A stretch of DNA of 64,000 nucleotides from Streptomyces hoynatensis (GCF_003626535.1 NZ_RBAL01000012.1:1-64000), one strand, 5' to 3'; numbered from the stretch's first letter, positions 32,881-40,360 are shown. Numbers and translations are program-made. The notes: generated from the letters alone by a model not told the origin.

Positions 32881-33801
32881 TCAGGGCACGCGGGCGACGC
32901 CGCCGAAGCCGACCCCTGGCGGCAGCTCCCCGAGCGGCGCGGTCTCCGCCCGCCACTCCGGCATGGCCACCACGCCCGGCTCCACCAGGGCGAGGCCCGC
33001 GAAGAACCGCTCGATCTGCGCCGGGGTGCGCAGCACGTAGGGGACCGCGCCCGAGTCGTTGTAACGCCGCTGGGCCTCGATGATCGCCGGGTCGTGCTCC
33101 ACCCCGTGGCTGAGCACCAGGTAGCTCCCCGGGCTCAGGCCCGCCACCAGGCGCCGCACGATGTCCACGGCCTCCTCGTCGTCCGCGACGTGCCCCATGA
33201 CGTCCGAGAGGATCAGCGCCACGGGCTGCTTGAAGTCGAGGGTGCGCCCGGCCTGTTCGAGGATGTTCTCCGGCTCGTGGAGGTCGGCCTCCAGGTAGGT
33301 GGTGCTGCCCTCGGGGCTCGACGTGAGCAGGGCCTGGGCGTGCAGCAGCACCAGCGGGTCGTTGTCGACGTAGACGATCCGCGACTCGGGGGCGCTGCGC
33401 TGGGCGACCTCGTGGGTGTTGTCGACGGTGGGCAGCCCGGTGCCGACGTCGAGGAACTGCCTGATGCCGGCCTCGGCGGCCAGGTACTTGATGCTGCGGA
33501 CGAGGAAGTACCTGGAGGCGCGGGCGATGTCGACGATGCCGGGGAACGTCTGGCGGTAGGCGTCGCCTGCCTCCCGGTCGACGGCGTAGTTGTCCTTGCC
33601 GCCCAGCCAGTAGTTCCAGATCCGGGCCGAGTGCGGCACCGAGGTGTCGATCCTGGAGGCCCCGGAGGCCGGTTCGAAGGCCGGTCCCGACGCCGGGGCC
33701 GCCCCGGACTCCGCCCCTGACGCGGCGGAGGCGCCACGAGCGGGCCGCTCCTCGGGCGTGTCGGGCTTGGCGGACGGGGAGGACGTGGCGGAGTGGTCCA
33801 T
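32881..33801 (-). CDS. SAM-dependent methyltransferase, DUF574 family
   Basis: A 306-residue protein of the streptomycete DUF574 family. After an Ala/Pro/Glu-rich N-terminal tail of about 45 residues comes the hallmark IDTSVPHSARIWNYWLGGKDNYAVDREAGD, the SAM-binding IRQFLDVGTGLPTVDNTHEVAQ, the acidic IVYVDNDPLVLLHAQALL, and a C-terminal RTPAQIERFFAGLALVEPGVV. The family has a methyltransferase fold, but no reaction is established that I can name. Genes of this kind are very numerous in Streptomyces and often accompany XRE/DUF397 regulators, as here within 4 kb. ATG 33801 begins the natural tail. Confidence 0.88.
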   Translation of the reverse strand: MDHSATSSPSAKPDTPEERPARGASAASGAESGAAPASGPAFEPASGASRIDTSVPHSARIWNYWLGGKDNYAVDREAGDAYRQTFPGIVDIARASRYFLVRSIKYLAAEAGIRQFLDVGTGLPTVDNTHEVAQRSAPESRIVYVDNDPLVLLHAQALLTSSPEGSTTYLEADLHEPENILEQAGRTLDFKQPVALILSDVMGHVADDEEAVDIVRRLVAGLSPGSYLVLSHGVEHDPAIIEAQRRYNDSGAVPYVLRTPAQIERFFAGLALVEPGVVAMPEWRAETAPLGELPPGVGFGGVARVP

Positions 33802-33998
33802 CGTCGTCGGGCTCCTTCCCAGCAGGGGGGCACACGGTACCCACGCAACAAGGCACCGGCGCAAGCGTCTTGGCCGATTCCCGACGTCCGCCCTTCCCGG
33901 CGCGCCGCCGCGCGCCCGGCGCGGCGCGCCCCGGCTCGTGCGCCGCGCGGACCCCGGCTCCCCGGGGGCGGGGCCGCACGCGCCCGGCGCGGCGGGGT

Positions 33999-35237
33999 TC
34001 AGGCGCGCGCCGTGCGGCGTCCCCCTCCGGCCGTGAGCAGCAGGCAGGTGACGGCGCCGAGCAGGACGGTGGCGAGTCCGGAGCCGCCCAGGGTGGCCCG
34101 GGGGCCGAACGCCGCGGTGAGCGGTCCGCCGAGCGCGGTGCCCAGGGGGGAGGCGGTGAGCAGGGCCGCGCTGCGGGCCGCGAGCATGCCGGCCAGGTGC
34201 CGCGGGGGCGTCCTGGCCTGGACGAGCGTCACCGAGAGCGCCACGAACGGCCCGTAGATCACGCCGCCGAGCGCGAAGCAGGCCACGGTGCAGGCCGTGG
34301 GCGCCCCGTATCCGAAGGGCAGCAGGGCCAGCCCCCAGCCGATGACGATGGCGACGGTCACGGGCCACAGCGGCAGCCGTTGCAGCGCGCCCGCGGCGAG
34401 CCCGCCGAGCACGGCCCCGATGCCGAACAGCATCCAGTAGAGGCCGAGCAGCGTGCCGGGCGCGTCCAGGTCCTCGGTGACGTGCAGCGGCAGGGCGACC
34501 TCGACGGGTCCGTAGAGGAAGTTGAAGAACCAGGTGAGGGCCAGCAGTCCGAGCAGTTCCGGGTGGGAGCGCAGCAGGGCGAGGCCGCCGCGGGCGGCCG
34601 TCCCGTCGACGGTGGAGACCTCAGCGGCCGCGGGGAGCCGGGTGCGCAGGACGAGTGCGGCGAGGAAGGCGTAGGTGAGGGCGTCCAGGCCGAGGACGAG
34701 CGCCGCGTCGGCGTAGGTCACCAGCACCCCGGCCGCGGCGGGCCCGGCGATGGTGGCGGCGAAGTTGAGCGAGCTGACGAGGGTGTTCGCGGCGAGCCGC
34801 TGCTCGCGGGGCAGCAGCTCGGCGAGCAGCGTGTACTTCCCGGCGCTGCCCCAGGCGTGCAGCAGGGAGGAGACCGCGAGCAGCAGGACGTACAGCGCCG
34901 GCGTCAGCAGCCCGGCGAGCCTGGCGAGCGGCACGGCCCCGAGGAAGACGGCGCGGACCGCGTTGTCGGCGAGCAGCAGCCGGGCGGCCGGCACCCGGCG
35001 CAGCCTGCGGCCGAACAGGAGGGCGCCGAGCACGCCGGGCAGGGTGTAGGCGGCCACGGCGCCGCCCACCCACAGCCCGCCGCTCGACTGCGGGGCGAGT
35101 TCGGCGGCGAGCCAGGCCACCGCGACGAAGCTCATCCCGTCCCCGAGGTACGAGACCGCGAAGCCGAGCAGCAGCCGCCGGAACACCCGGTTGCCGAGCA
35201 CCGGCCGGTAGGCGGAGGGAACGAGACGTGCCGGCAC
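33999..35237 (-). CDS. MFS transporter, enterobactin-exporter/DHA3-like
   Basis: A 412-residue membrane protein with about twelve helices. It starts LGNRVFRRLLLGFAVSYLGDGMSFVAVAWLAAEL, the typical first two helices of the DHA3/EntS-like group, with the loop motif GALLFGRRLRRVPAARLLLADNAVRAVFLG and a repeated pattern in the second half. Such carriers are proton-driven drug or siderophore exporters; the substrate here is unknown. The long open frame reaches 35387, but GTG 35237 is the likely start because the upstream part is low-complexity. Stretch 35238-35471 shows no gene. Confidence 0.82.
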   Translation of the reverse strand: MPARLVPSAYRPVLGNRVFRRLLLGFAVSYLGDGMSFVAVAWLAAELAPQSSGGLWVGGAVAAYTLPGVLGALLFGRRLRRVPAARLLLADNAVRAVFLGAVPLARLAGLLTPALYVLLLAVSSLLHAWGSAGKYTLLAELLPREQRLAANTLVSSLNFAATIAGPAAAGVLVTYADAALVLGLDALTYAFLAALVLRTRLPAAAEVSTVDGTAARGGLALLRSHPELLGLLALTWFFNFLYGPVEVALPLHVTEDLDAPGTLLGLYWMLFGIGAVLGGLAAGALQRLPLWPVTVAIVIGWGLALLPFGYGAPTACTVACFALGGVIYGPFVALSVTLVQARTPPRHLAGMLAARSAALLTASPLGTALGGPLTAAFGPRATLGGSGLATVLLGAVTCLLLTAGGGRRTARA

Positions 35238-35471
35238 CGAGGCCCCCCTTGTGTGTGTCTGCGACTGCCTATGGCTGTCTGTGATTCTCTCCCGAGAGCC
35301 TGTCCGAAAGATCTGTGCCCCGCTCGGCTGGGCCGGCCGGGGCTCAAGGGGGCTGCCACCCGCGACCACCGCAGCGTCACCTGCCACCCACCCCGCGCGA
35401 GGACGGCCGTATCGTCCGGCCGCACCCCCACGCGGGCGCCACGCACCGGCAGCTCCCCGGCCGCGGGGCCG

Positions 35472-36113
35472 CTACGGCCCCGGGACGCGCGTGCAGCGGG
35501 TGAGCTCAAGGACCAGCTGGTTCGCGAGGAACCAGGGGGCGGCGGGGTGGCCGTAGGGCAGGTCGGCGTCTCCGCCCGCGATCAGGTGCCCGCCGGGTGC
35601 CGGGGTGACGAGGCCGCCGAAGACCCCCCACACGCGGGGCTTCGCGGACCGCACGAACACCGGCTCGCCCAGGTGCGGACACAACCCGGCGGCGAGCCGC
35701 GCGCAGGGCCCGCACACCGGCGGCTTCGTGCACAGCAGCCCCTCCGGCCAGCCCGGAGCCTCCTCCGCCGCGGCCGGGCGCCCCAGCACGAACAGCCAGC
35801 CCTTCCCGTTACGGTCGGCCGGGCCTGCGCAGACCTGGCACAGCCGCTCCAGCATCGCGCGGCGCTGCCGGGCCGGGTGCATGGCCCGGAAGTCGGGCCG
35901 GCCGCTGCCGGGAGCGTCGAGGAGGCGGGCCCACAGCACGCCGTGCCGGTCGCGATCGCCCACGGTCTCCCCGCGGTAGGCCAGCCCCCGGCCGTCCGGC
36001 CGGAGGGTCACGTCCTCGTCGGTGACGACGAGTTCGCCGCTCCAGCGGACCACATAGGGCACGGGCAGCCGCTTCGGCCCCCAGAGCAACGGCGTACGGG
36101 CAGGAAGAGACAC
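35472..36113 (-). CDS. Hypothetical protein with Cys pairs, last gene of XRE module 1
   Basis: A 213-residue cytoplasmic protein starting MSLPARTPLLWGPKRLPVPYVVRWSGE. It contains CQVCAGPADRNGKGWLFVLG and, 35 residues later, CTKPPVCGPCARLAAGLCPHLG: six cysteines and a His in CxxC-type pairs that suggest zinc binding. Between and around are LDAPGSGRPDFRAMHPARQRRAML and VFGGLVTPAPGG. This sequence type is frequent in actinomycete XRE/DUF397 neighbourhoods, but I know no function. GTG 36113 was chosen at the start of the conserved sequence; the frame extends to 36212. It overlaps the preceding small gene. Confidence 0.7.
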   Translation of the reverse strand: MSLPARTPLLWGPKRLPVPYVVRWSGELVVTDEDVTLRPDGRGLAYRGETVGDRDRHGVLWARLLDAPGSGRPDFRAMHPARQRRAMLERLCQVCAGPADRNGKGWLFVLGRPAAAEEAPGWPEGLLCTKPPVCGPCARLAAGLCPHLGEPVFVRSAKPRVWGVFGGLVTPAPGGHLIAGGDADLPYGHPAAPWFLANQLVLELTRCTRVPGP

Positions 36114-36277
36114 GGGTTCAGGTCCTCGGTGAAGTCGTGGTGGCCGAGTGGAGTCGAGTGGAGTGTGGTGAGGCCGGGCCCGAGGCGACGGGTGAGGCGG
36201 GCTGTCCACCACGCCGCCGCGCGGGGTATCGGCACGGCCAGGGCGACGGCGCCGGTCGCCGGGGCGAGCGGGGTCAC
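36008..36277 (-). CDS. Possible small protein between Cys-rich genes
   Basis: GTG at 36277 overlaps the stop of the preceding gene (GTGA). It begins TPLAPATGAVALAVPIPRAAAWWTARLTRRLGPGLTT, a helix-rich start seen in small proteins of XRE modules. The rest of the 89 codons is poor and lies over the next gene's start for 106 bases. A real protein may have ended earlier, near ...FTEDLNP, before a frameshift. Either a small gene or a remnant. Confidence 0.4.
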   Translation of the reverse strand: MTPLAPATGAVALAVPIPRAAAWWTARLTRRLGPGLTTLHSTPLGHHDFTEDLNPCLFLPVRRCSGGRSGCPCPMWSAGAANSSSPTRT

Positions 36278-36678
36278 GGCGCCCCTTCCGCCGTGGTCAG
36301 GCCGCCGCGGGCGAGTGTGCGCAGATCCAGGAGTGCCGAACGCAGGAGGGCGCCCGCGGCGTGCCGGTCCGGCGGCGGCGTGCGCCGGTCCCTCAGCCGG
36401 GCGTCCGCCGCCAGGAGCCGGCGCACCACGGGCGTGAGGCGGGGGTCATCGCCCAGGAGCGCCAAGCGCCGAAGGAGGGCGGCGGGCACCACGTCCGGGT
36501 AGCGCATCCGGGGCCCGCGCGCCATTGCCGGGTGGTGGGCGAAGGGGACGAGCCGCTCGGCCGCGAGGCAGCCGGGGCAGGCGTGGTAGCCCCAGCCGCA
36601 GGCCGAGGCGCCTGCCTCGACGGCGTAGAGGATGAGGGTGCCGAGGGTGGTGCGGCACCAGGTGCAGCGCGGGATCAC
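36274..36678 (-). CDS. Zinc-ribbon-like hypothetical protein, module 1
   Basis: A 134-residue protein beginning MIPRCTWCRTTLGTLILYAVEAGASACGWGYHACPGCLAAERLVPFAHHP. Two CxxC pairs plus an extra Cys look like a zinc ribbon. A helical second half (DVVPAALLRRLALLGDDPRLTPVVRRLLAADARLRDRR) may contact partners. It starts with GTG overlapping the stop of the 78-residue gene, and its first few codons belong to the block that is duplicated at 39065-39349. The protein made from the second copy diverges immediately after IPR. Confidence 0.65.
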   Translation of the reverse strand: MIPRCTWCRTTLGTLILYAVEAGASACGWGYHACPGCLAAERLVPFAHHPAMARGPRMRYPDVVPAALLRRLALLGDDPRLTPVVRRLLAADARLRDRRTPPPDRHAAGALLRSALLDLRTLARGGLTTAEGAP

Positions 36679-36954
36679 CGGCCGCCGCCCCCCGTGGCGG
36701 GCCACAGGCGGTGGCAGTCGTGGGTGCAGGGGTCGAACGCGATCCCGTTCTGCGGCTCCGCCGGGCGGGCCTCGTGCTGGGTGCAGTCCTCGCACCGCCG
36801 CTCGGCGCACTGCGAGGAGATGAAGCGGCCCGCGGCCGACACGGGCGCCTTGAGGGAGGGGTTGGGGGGTGCCTGCGTGGGCGCCGCCGGCGTTGCGCTG
36901 CTGCTGGACATGCTCGCCTCCACGGCCGGAAGAAGTCCGTGCCCAGGAAGGTAG
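36667..36954. repeat. Near-identical duplicated block, copy 1
   Basis: These 288 bases match 39065-39349 essentially base for base, apart from one 3-base indel in the GCC/CCC run around 36683-36690. The block covers the whole 78-codon gene, its ribosome site and leader, and the first codons of the following gene. Both edges are sharp. Confidence 0.9.
36675..36911 (-). CDS. 78-residue Cys-rich protein, module 1 copy
   Basis: A small protein, MSSSSATPAAPTQAPPNPSL then KAPVSAAGRFISSQCAERRCEDCTQHEARPAEPQNGIAFDPCTHDCHRLWPATGGGGR. It has a disordered N-terminus, then C-x4-C-x2-C and C-x3-C-H, a likely single zinc site. It is identical to the protein at 39073-39306 apart from one glycine. It lies between the XRE regulator and the zinc-ribbon gene and overlaps the latter by four bases. 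Function unknown; an accessory or adaptor role in the regulator module is inference. Confidence 0.7.
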   Translation of the reverse strand: MSSSSATPAAPTQAPPNPSLKAPVSAAGRFISSQCAERRCEDCTQHEARPAEPQNGIAFDPCTHDCHRLWPATGGGGR

Positions 36955-37002
36955 AGAGCGAGCGGGATCAGCCTCCACAATCTTGCGGATTCTTGCGCAA
37001 CT

Positions 37003-37854
37003 TCACCCGAGGGAGTGCAGCGCCGCCGTGATGAGCTCGCGCGCCTCTGCGCCGTGCACGGCAAGCGCGGACAGGTCTGCGAAGGCACGGACGTACTGCT
37101 GAAGGTCAGTCGGGGACGTCACCATGACCCGGGCCGTGAGGAGCTCCACCTCGACGCACTCCTCGTCGAAGATGCTGAAGGTCTCCTGAGGCCATATGCG
37201 CCGCTGCGCGGTGAACGGGATGACCCCCAGCGAGACGGACGGCAGAACCATCGCGCTGAGCAGGTGGCCGAGTTGGCCGGCCATCGTGGCAGCGTCACCG
37301 ACGCGGTAGCGGAGAACAGCCTCTTCGACGAGGAGCGCGAACCGGCGGTGGCCGCGGCGGATCACCTGCGACCGCTCGACCCGGGCCGCGGCAGCGTCCG
37401 CGGAGTCGTCGGCCTCTGCGCCCTGGAAGTCGGCGATGACGCCCATCAGCGCTGCCGCGTACTCGGGCGTTTGCAGCACGCCGGGCATGACGTTCGAGCA
37501 GTAGATGCGGAATGCGCTCGTGCGCTCGTACAGCGGTGCGTAGGACTCCTGGATGCCTCGCAGGCCGCCACGGTGCAGGCGGCGCCACTCCACGTACATG
37601 GAGTCCGCCGACCGGGAGGCGGCGATCAGGTCGGCGATGCGGTCCGGGGCCCCGCACGCCGTACACCACGAGCGGATGTCCGCGTCGGTTGGTGCTGCCC
37701 TGGCGTTCTCGATCCGGGAGGTCTTCGCCGGGTGCCAACCGCACCGGCGCGACAGCTCGTGGCCCGTCAGCCCAGCGTCCAGGCGGGCCTCGCGTAGCCG
37801 TTGCGCGATGGCCTTACGGGCTTCCTGGACGCTGGACGACGGAGAAAGCGGCAT
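37003..37854 (-). CDS. XRE family regulator with DUF5753 domain, module 1
   Basis: A 283-residue regulator. The Cro/CI helix-turn-helix RLREARLDAGLTGHELSRRCGWHPAKTSRIENARAAPTDADIRSWCTACG fills residues 18-68. The DUF5753 domain follows: YVEWRRLHRGGLRGIQESYAPLYERTSAFRIYCSNVMPGVLQTPEYAAALM, then VERSQVIRRGHRRFALLVEEAVLRYRVGD, VSLGVIPFTAQRRIWPQETFSIFDEECVEVELLTARVMVTSPTDLQQYVRAFADLSALAVHG. This is the Scr/WhiJ type, which controls development and antibiotic production in Streptomyces, usually with a small DUF397 or similar partner. Here the upstream partner, 14 bases away, is a DUF6879-like protein. Confidence 0.92.
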   Translation of the reverse strand: MPLSPSSSVQEARKAIAQRLREARLDAGLTGHELSRRCGWHPAKTSRIENARAAPTDADIRSWCTACGAPDRIADLIAASRSADSMYVEWRRLHRGGLRGIQESYAPLYERTSAFRIYCSNVMPGVLQTPEYAAALMGVIADFQGAEADDSADAAAARVERSQVIRRGHRRFALLVEEAVLRYRVGDAATMAGQLGHLLSAMVLPSVSLGVIPFTAQRRIWPQETFSIFDEECVEVELLTARVMVTSPTDLQQYVRAFADLSALAVHGAEARELITAALHSLG

Positions 37855-37868
37855 CGAGATGGCGGGGC

Positions 37869-38387
37869 TCAGACGTGGAACTCACCGTGCGGGACAGCCC
37901 GTTCCCACACCGCCTCGAAGGCGTGCCCGCAGAGCTTCACCACGGCAGGGTCATCGGAAAGCTCGTGGCCGGCCAACTCGCCGTCGCCGGTGAAGTGGTT
38001 CCATTCCACCAGGCGGTCGTCGAAGAGCCAGAAGTCGTTTCCCGGCAGCGCGAGGTCGGACGCCCGGCGGCGAGGAAGCCAGCGGACATCCTCGCCCGCT
38101 GCCACGTTGTTGCTCGTCCCGGCGTACTCGAAGCGGATGTACTCGGTGACGGGTTCGGAGACGATGCGCGCGCGGCGCATCGCGACGCCGCGGCTGACGG
38201 CGTCGCGCACCAGAGTCATCCACGGCTCCCAGTAATCGGGGTTGTCCCAGCGGCCTGTTCGGCGCCAGGCAGCCAGGTCCTCGGCTTCGTAGGAGACGCC
38301 GTAGGAGTCCCGCATCTCCAGGTGAACGGCCGACCTACGGCAGCTCGCCAGCAGCTTGTCGAAGCTGGGCACGCTGCTCTGCGACAT
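37869..38387 (-). CDS. DUF6879-like protein, module 1
   Basis: A 172-residue protein: FDKLLASCRRSAVHLEMRDSYGVSYEAEDLAAWRRTG near the N-terminus, RARIVSEPVTEYIRFEYAGTSNNVAAGEDVRWLPRRRASDLALPGNDFWLFDDRLVEWNHFTGDGE in the middle, and AFEAVWERAVPHGEFHV at the end. This sequence is a constant companion of DUF5753 regulators in actinomycetes. It has been treated as a toxin- or antitoxin-like partner, but no activity is established to my knowledge. Its ATG lies 53 bases inside the upstream 88-codon gene, an unusually long overlap that implies coupled translation. Confidence 0.8.
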   Translation of the reverse strand: MSQSSVPSFDKLLASCRRSAVHLEMRDSYGVSYEAEDLAAWRRTGRWDNPDYWEPWMTLVRDAVSRGVAMRRARIVSEPVTEYIRFEYAGTSNNVAAGEDVRWLPRRRASDLALPGNDFWLFDDRLVEWNHFTGDGELAGHELSDDPAVVKLCGHAFEAVWERAVPHGEFHV

Positions 38388-38601
38388 CGCACGCCTCCCT
38401 CACGATCGCGATCATCCGGGCCGGGATCTTGACGACTGCCTCGTGGTCGGGGATGTTCCCCGTCCGCAGGCACTCCGCCACGGTGTCCTCGTCTGCCTTC
38501 CACCCCTGGAAGATGAGACCGTTGTCGGCCTCGTCAACCCACACGGTCGGGCTGGCGTTGCTCCCCGTGTTGGGGTCTTTCGCGATGAACCGTAGTGCCA
38601 T
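38335..38601 (-). CDS. 88-residue hypothetical protein, first gene of module 1
   Basis: A small acidic protein starting MALRFIAKDPNTGSNASPTVWVDEADNGLIFQGWKADEDTVAECLRTGNIPDHEAVVKIPARMIAIVREACD. The first 70 residues form the family that precedes DUF6879 genes in actinomycetes. The ATG at 38601 has an ideal AGGAGG six bases upstream, and a TTGACA promoter is close. Its tail overlaps the next gene by 53 bases. Function unknown; possibly the antitoxin-like small partner that DUF397 proteins represent in other such modules. Confidence 0.78.
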   Translation of the reverse strand: MALRFIAKDPNTGSNASPTVWVDEADNGLIFQGWKADEDTVAECLRTGNIPDHEAVVKIPARMIAIVREACDVAEQRAQLRQAAGELP

Positions 38602-38640
38602 GACGGGACCTCCTGTCGAGTGGGTTGCGCCCGCTTGCGC

Positions 38641-38671
38641 GACCATCACCTATTCGAGCGCCGATTGTCAA
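38641..38671 (-). promoter_or_regulatory. Promoter of XRE module 1
   Basis: On the minus strand a consensus TTGACA (38671-38666) is followed by an AT-richer stretch ATAGGTGATGG that would hold the -10. Translation starts at 38601 after a strong AGGAGG (38614-38609). Confidence 0.5.
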
Positions 38672-38705
38672 CACCCAGTCACCGTCGGTAGTTGCCGCTT
38701 GGCGT

Positions 38706-38744
38706 GAAAAACGTCCCCCCGTCGTCCCGGAGGACGACGGGGGG
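38706..38744 (-). terminator. Intrinsic terminator of XRE module 2
   Basis: Perfect 13-base arms (38744-38732 and 38727-38715 on the minus strand) with a CGGA loop, followed by a short T run (complement of AAAAA at 38707-38711). It ends the module 2 transcript 18 bases after the stop at 38762. Confidence 0.8.
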
Positions 38745-38761
38745 GGGTGAGGTGTTGGGGG

Positions 38762-39076
38762 TCAGGGCCGCCGGAGGGTCCCGCAGGTGGTGCAGTGCGG
38801 CACCCCGGCGTATCCGCGGACGCTGCCGTCGGGCTGGAGCGCCACGGCCCCGTATGGCGGCATCTGCGGGTGGTCGGCGCGCAGTTCGAACCACTCGCCG
38901 CCGCACACGGCGCACTGGGCGCCAGGCGCTCCGGCCTCGGCGGTGCTGTGGTCCTTCTGGAGCGCGGACAGAGCAGAGGCCCGGAGAAGCAGGCTGCCCC
39001 GCACCGCCATCGTCGCCGGGTCGCCGTCCGCATCGAGGTCGCGCAACGCCACCCGCATCAACGCGCGCGGGATCAC
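38762..39076 (-). CDS. Zinc-ribbon-like hypothetical protein, module 2
   Basis: A 104-residue protein starting MIPRALMRVALRDLDADGDPATMAVRGSLLLRASALSALQKD and ending in a zinc ribbon: CAVCGGEWFELRADHPQMPPYGAVALQPDGSVRGYAGVPHCTTCGTLRRP. It overlaps the stop of the duplicated 77-residue gene (GTGA) exactly as the gene at 36274 does in module 1, but its sequence differs from that protein after the third residue. So the same upstream block has been joined to two different downstream genes. Function unknown. Confidence 0.65.
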   Translation of the reverse strand: MIPRALMRVALRDLDADGDPATMAVRGSLLLRASALSALQKDHSTAEAGAPGAQCAVCGGEWFELRADHPQMPPYGAVALQPDGSVRGYAGVPHCTTCGTLRRP

Positions 39077-39349
39077 CGGCCGCCCCCCGTGGCGGGCCAC
39101 AGGCGGTGGCAGTCGTGGGTGCAGGGGTCGAACGCGATCCCGTTCTGCGGCTCCGCCGGGCGGGCCTCGTGCTGGGTGCAGTCCTCGCACCGCCGCTCGG
39201 CGCACTGCGAGGAGATGAAGCGGCCCGCGGCCGACACGGGCGCCTTGAGGGAGGGGTTGGGGGGTGCCTGCGTGGGCGCCGCCGGCGTTGCGCTGCTGCT
39301 GGACATGCTCGCCTCCACGGCCGGAAGAAGTCCGTGCCCAGGAAGGTAG
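39065..39349. repeat. Near-identical duplicated block, copy 2
   Basis: These 285 bases correspond to 36667-36954 in direct orientation, 2.4 kb apart. Outside the block the two modules are only distantly alike: the two XRE proteins share the fold but differ at most positions. Confidence 0.9.
39073..39306 (-). CDS. 77-residue Cys-rich protein, module 2 copy
   Basis: The same protein as at 36675-36911 with one glycine fewer in the terminal run (TGGGR rather than TGGGGR): C-x4-C-x2-C and C-x3-C-H in a 77-residue chain with a disordered front. Near-perfect DNA identity with the first copy, including silent positions and flanks, means recent duplication or gene conversion. It lies between the module 2 regulator and zinc-ribbon genes. 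Confidence 0.7.
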   Translation of the reverse strand: MSSSSATPAAPTQAPPNPSLKAPVSAAGRFISSQCAERRCEDCTQHEARPAEPQNGIAFDPCTHDCHRLWPATGGGR

Positions 39350-39399
39350 GAAGGCGACGCGGCGAGCCACTACGAAGTTCTACGAGGTTGCAGGGGAGT

Positions 39400-40248
39400 T
39401 CACCCGTGAGAGTCCATCGCCGACGTGATCAGGGCCCGCGCTGCGGCCCCGTACACGGCCAATTCGGCCAGCTCGGCGAACGTGTCGGCGTACATCGCGA
39501 CCTCACGCGGCTGCGTGAGGGTCAGGTACCCCGACACCAGTTCCACGTTCACCTGTGCAGCGTCGTAGATCCAGAAGCCCTCGACCGGCCACCGCGCCCG
39601 GTCCGCCCGCATGGGCACCACCCCCACGCTGACCGTGGGGAGCGACCCCACCGTGATGAGGTGGGCGAGCTGTCCGATCATCACGTCCCGTCCGCCCACG
39701 CCAGACCGCAGTACCGACTCCTCGACGAGGAAGGCGAAGCTGCGGCCGGACTCGTACAGCACCCGCTGCCGGTCCATCCGTGCGGCCACAGCGTCGCTCA
39801 CGTCGTCGACCAAGCCGCGCCGCTGCTGGATCGCCTGAAGGACCGCGGTGGTGTAGGCGTAGGTCTGGATCAGGCCCGGCACCAGCCAGGCCGAGTAGGA
39901 CCGGAACCGGCGCGTCCGCTCGTACAGCGGAAGCCGCGCCTCCTGGGCCTGCCGCAGGCCGGCTCGTTCCATCCGTCGCCACTCGACGAACATGCCCTCG
40001 ACGGCGCGCAAGGAGGCGGTCAGGTCCTCGGCCTCGCCGTCCGCGCCGCAGGCACGGCACCACGCCCGGATGTCGTCGGCTGAGGGGGGAGTCCGGGCGT
40101 TCTCGATGCGCGAGGTTTTCGAGGCGTGCCACCCGCACCGAAGGGCGAGCTCACGCCCAGTCAGGCCGGCTTCTCGCCTGATCTCCCCGAGGCGATCGGC
40201 GAGGATCTGCCGGGCCTGCTGGACGCTTGATGATGAGGAAGTGGCCAT
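39400..40248 (-). CDS. XRE family regulator with DUF5753 domain, module 2
   Basis: A 282-residue paralogue of the module 1 regulator. The HTH reads RLGEIRREAGLTGRELALRCGWHASKTSRIENARTPPSADDIRAWCRACG, and the DUF5753 part reads FVEWRRMERAGLRQAQEARLPLYERTRRFRSYSAWLVPGLIQTYAYTTAVLQ...RSFAFLVEESVLRSGVGG...VSVGVVPMRADRARWPVEGFWIYDAAQVNVELVSGYLTLTQPREVAMYADTFAELAELAVYG. ATG 40248 corresponds to the start of the module 1 protein. Its expected upstream partner genes are reduced to a 34-codon fused relic 8 bases away, so this regulator may now act without its partner. Confidence 0.92.
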   Translation of the reverse strand: MATSSSSSVQQARQILADRLGEIRREAGLTGRELALRCGWHASKTSRIENARTPPSADDIRAWCRACGADGEAEDLTASLRAVEGMFVEWRRMERAGLRQAQEARLPLYERTRRFRSYSAWLVPGLIQTYAYTTAVLQAIQQRRGLVDDVSDAVAARMDRQRVLYESGRSFAFLVEESVLRSGVGGRDVMIGQLAHLITVGSLPTVSVGVVPMRADRARWPVEGFWIYDAAQVNVELVSGYLTLTQPREVAMYADTFAELAELAVYGAAARALITSAMDSHG

Positions 40249-40255
40249 GGTGCGG

Positions 40256-40360
40256 TCAGGCGGGCTGGTACTCCGCATGCGGCGTGGCGCGCTCCCACAG
40301 CTGCTCGTACGCGGCCGCGTACCGCTTCGCCGGGTAGATCCCCAGGAATCGTAGGGCCAT
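40256..40360 (-). pseudogene. Deletion-fused relic of the two module 2 partner genes
   Basis: A 34-codon frame, MALRFLGIYPAKRYAAAYEQ then LWERATPHAEYQPA. The first residues, MALRFLG, match the start of the 88-residue protein of module 1 (MALRFIA). The last part, YAAAYEQLWERATPHAEY, matches the C-terminus of the DUF6879-like protein (HAFEAVWERAVPHGEF). A deletion of roughly 650 bases joining the head of one gene to the tail of the next, in frame, would produce exactly this. It may still be translated as a micropeptide. Confidence 0.6.

Noticed and set aside
33999..35387. MFS start at 35387
   Set aside because: The first 50 codons are low-complexity and precede the family's conserved first helix; GTG 35237 fits better.
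38692..40083. Plus-strand open frames over the XRE modules, duplicated between the two modules
   Set aside because: The identity between the two plus-strand frames only reflects the duplicated block. The minus-strand frames carry the XRE, DUF5753 and Cys motifs.
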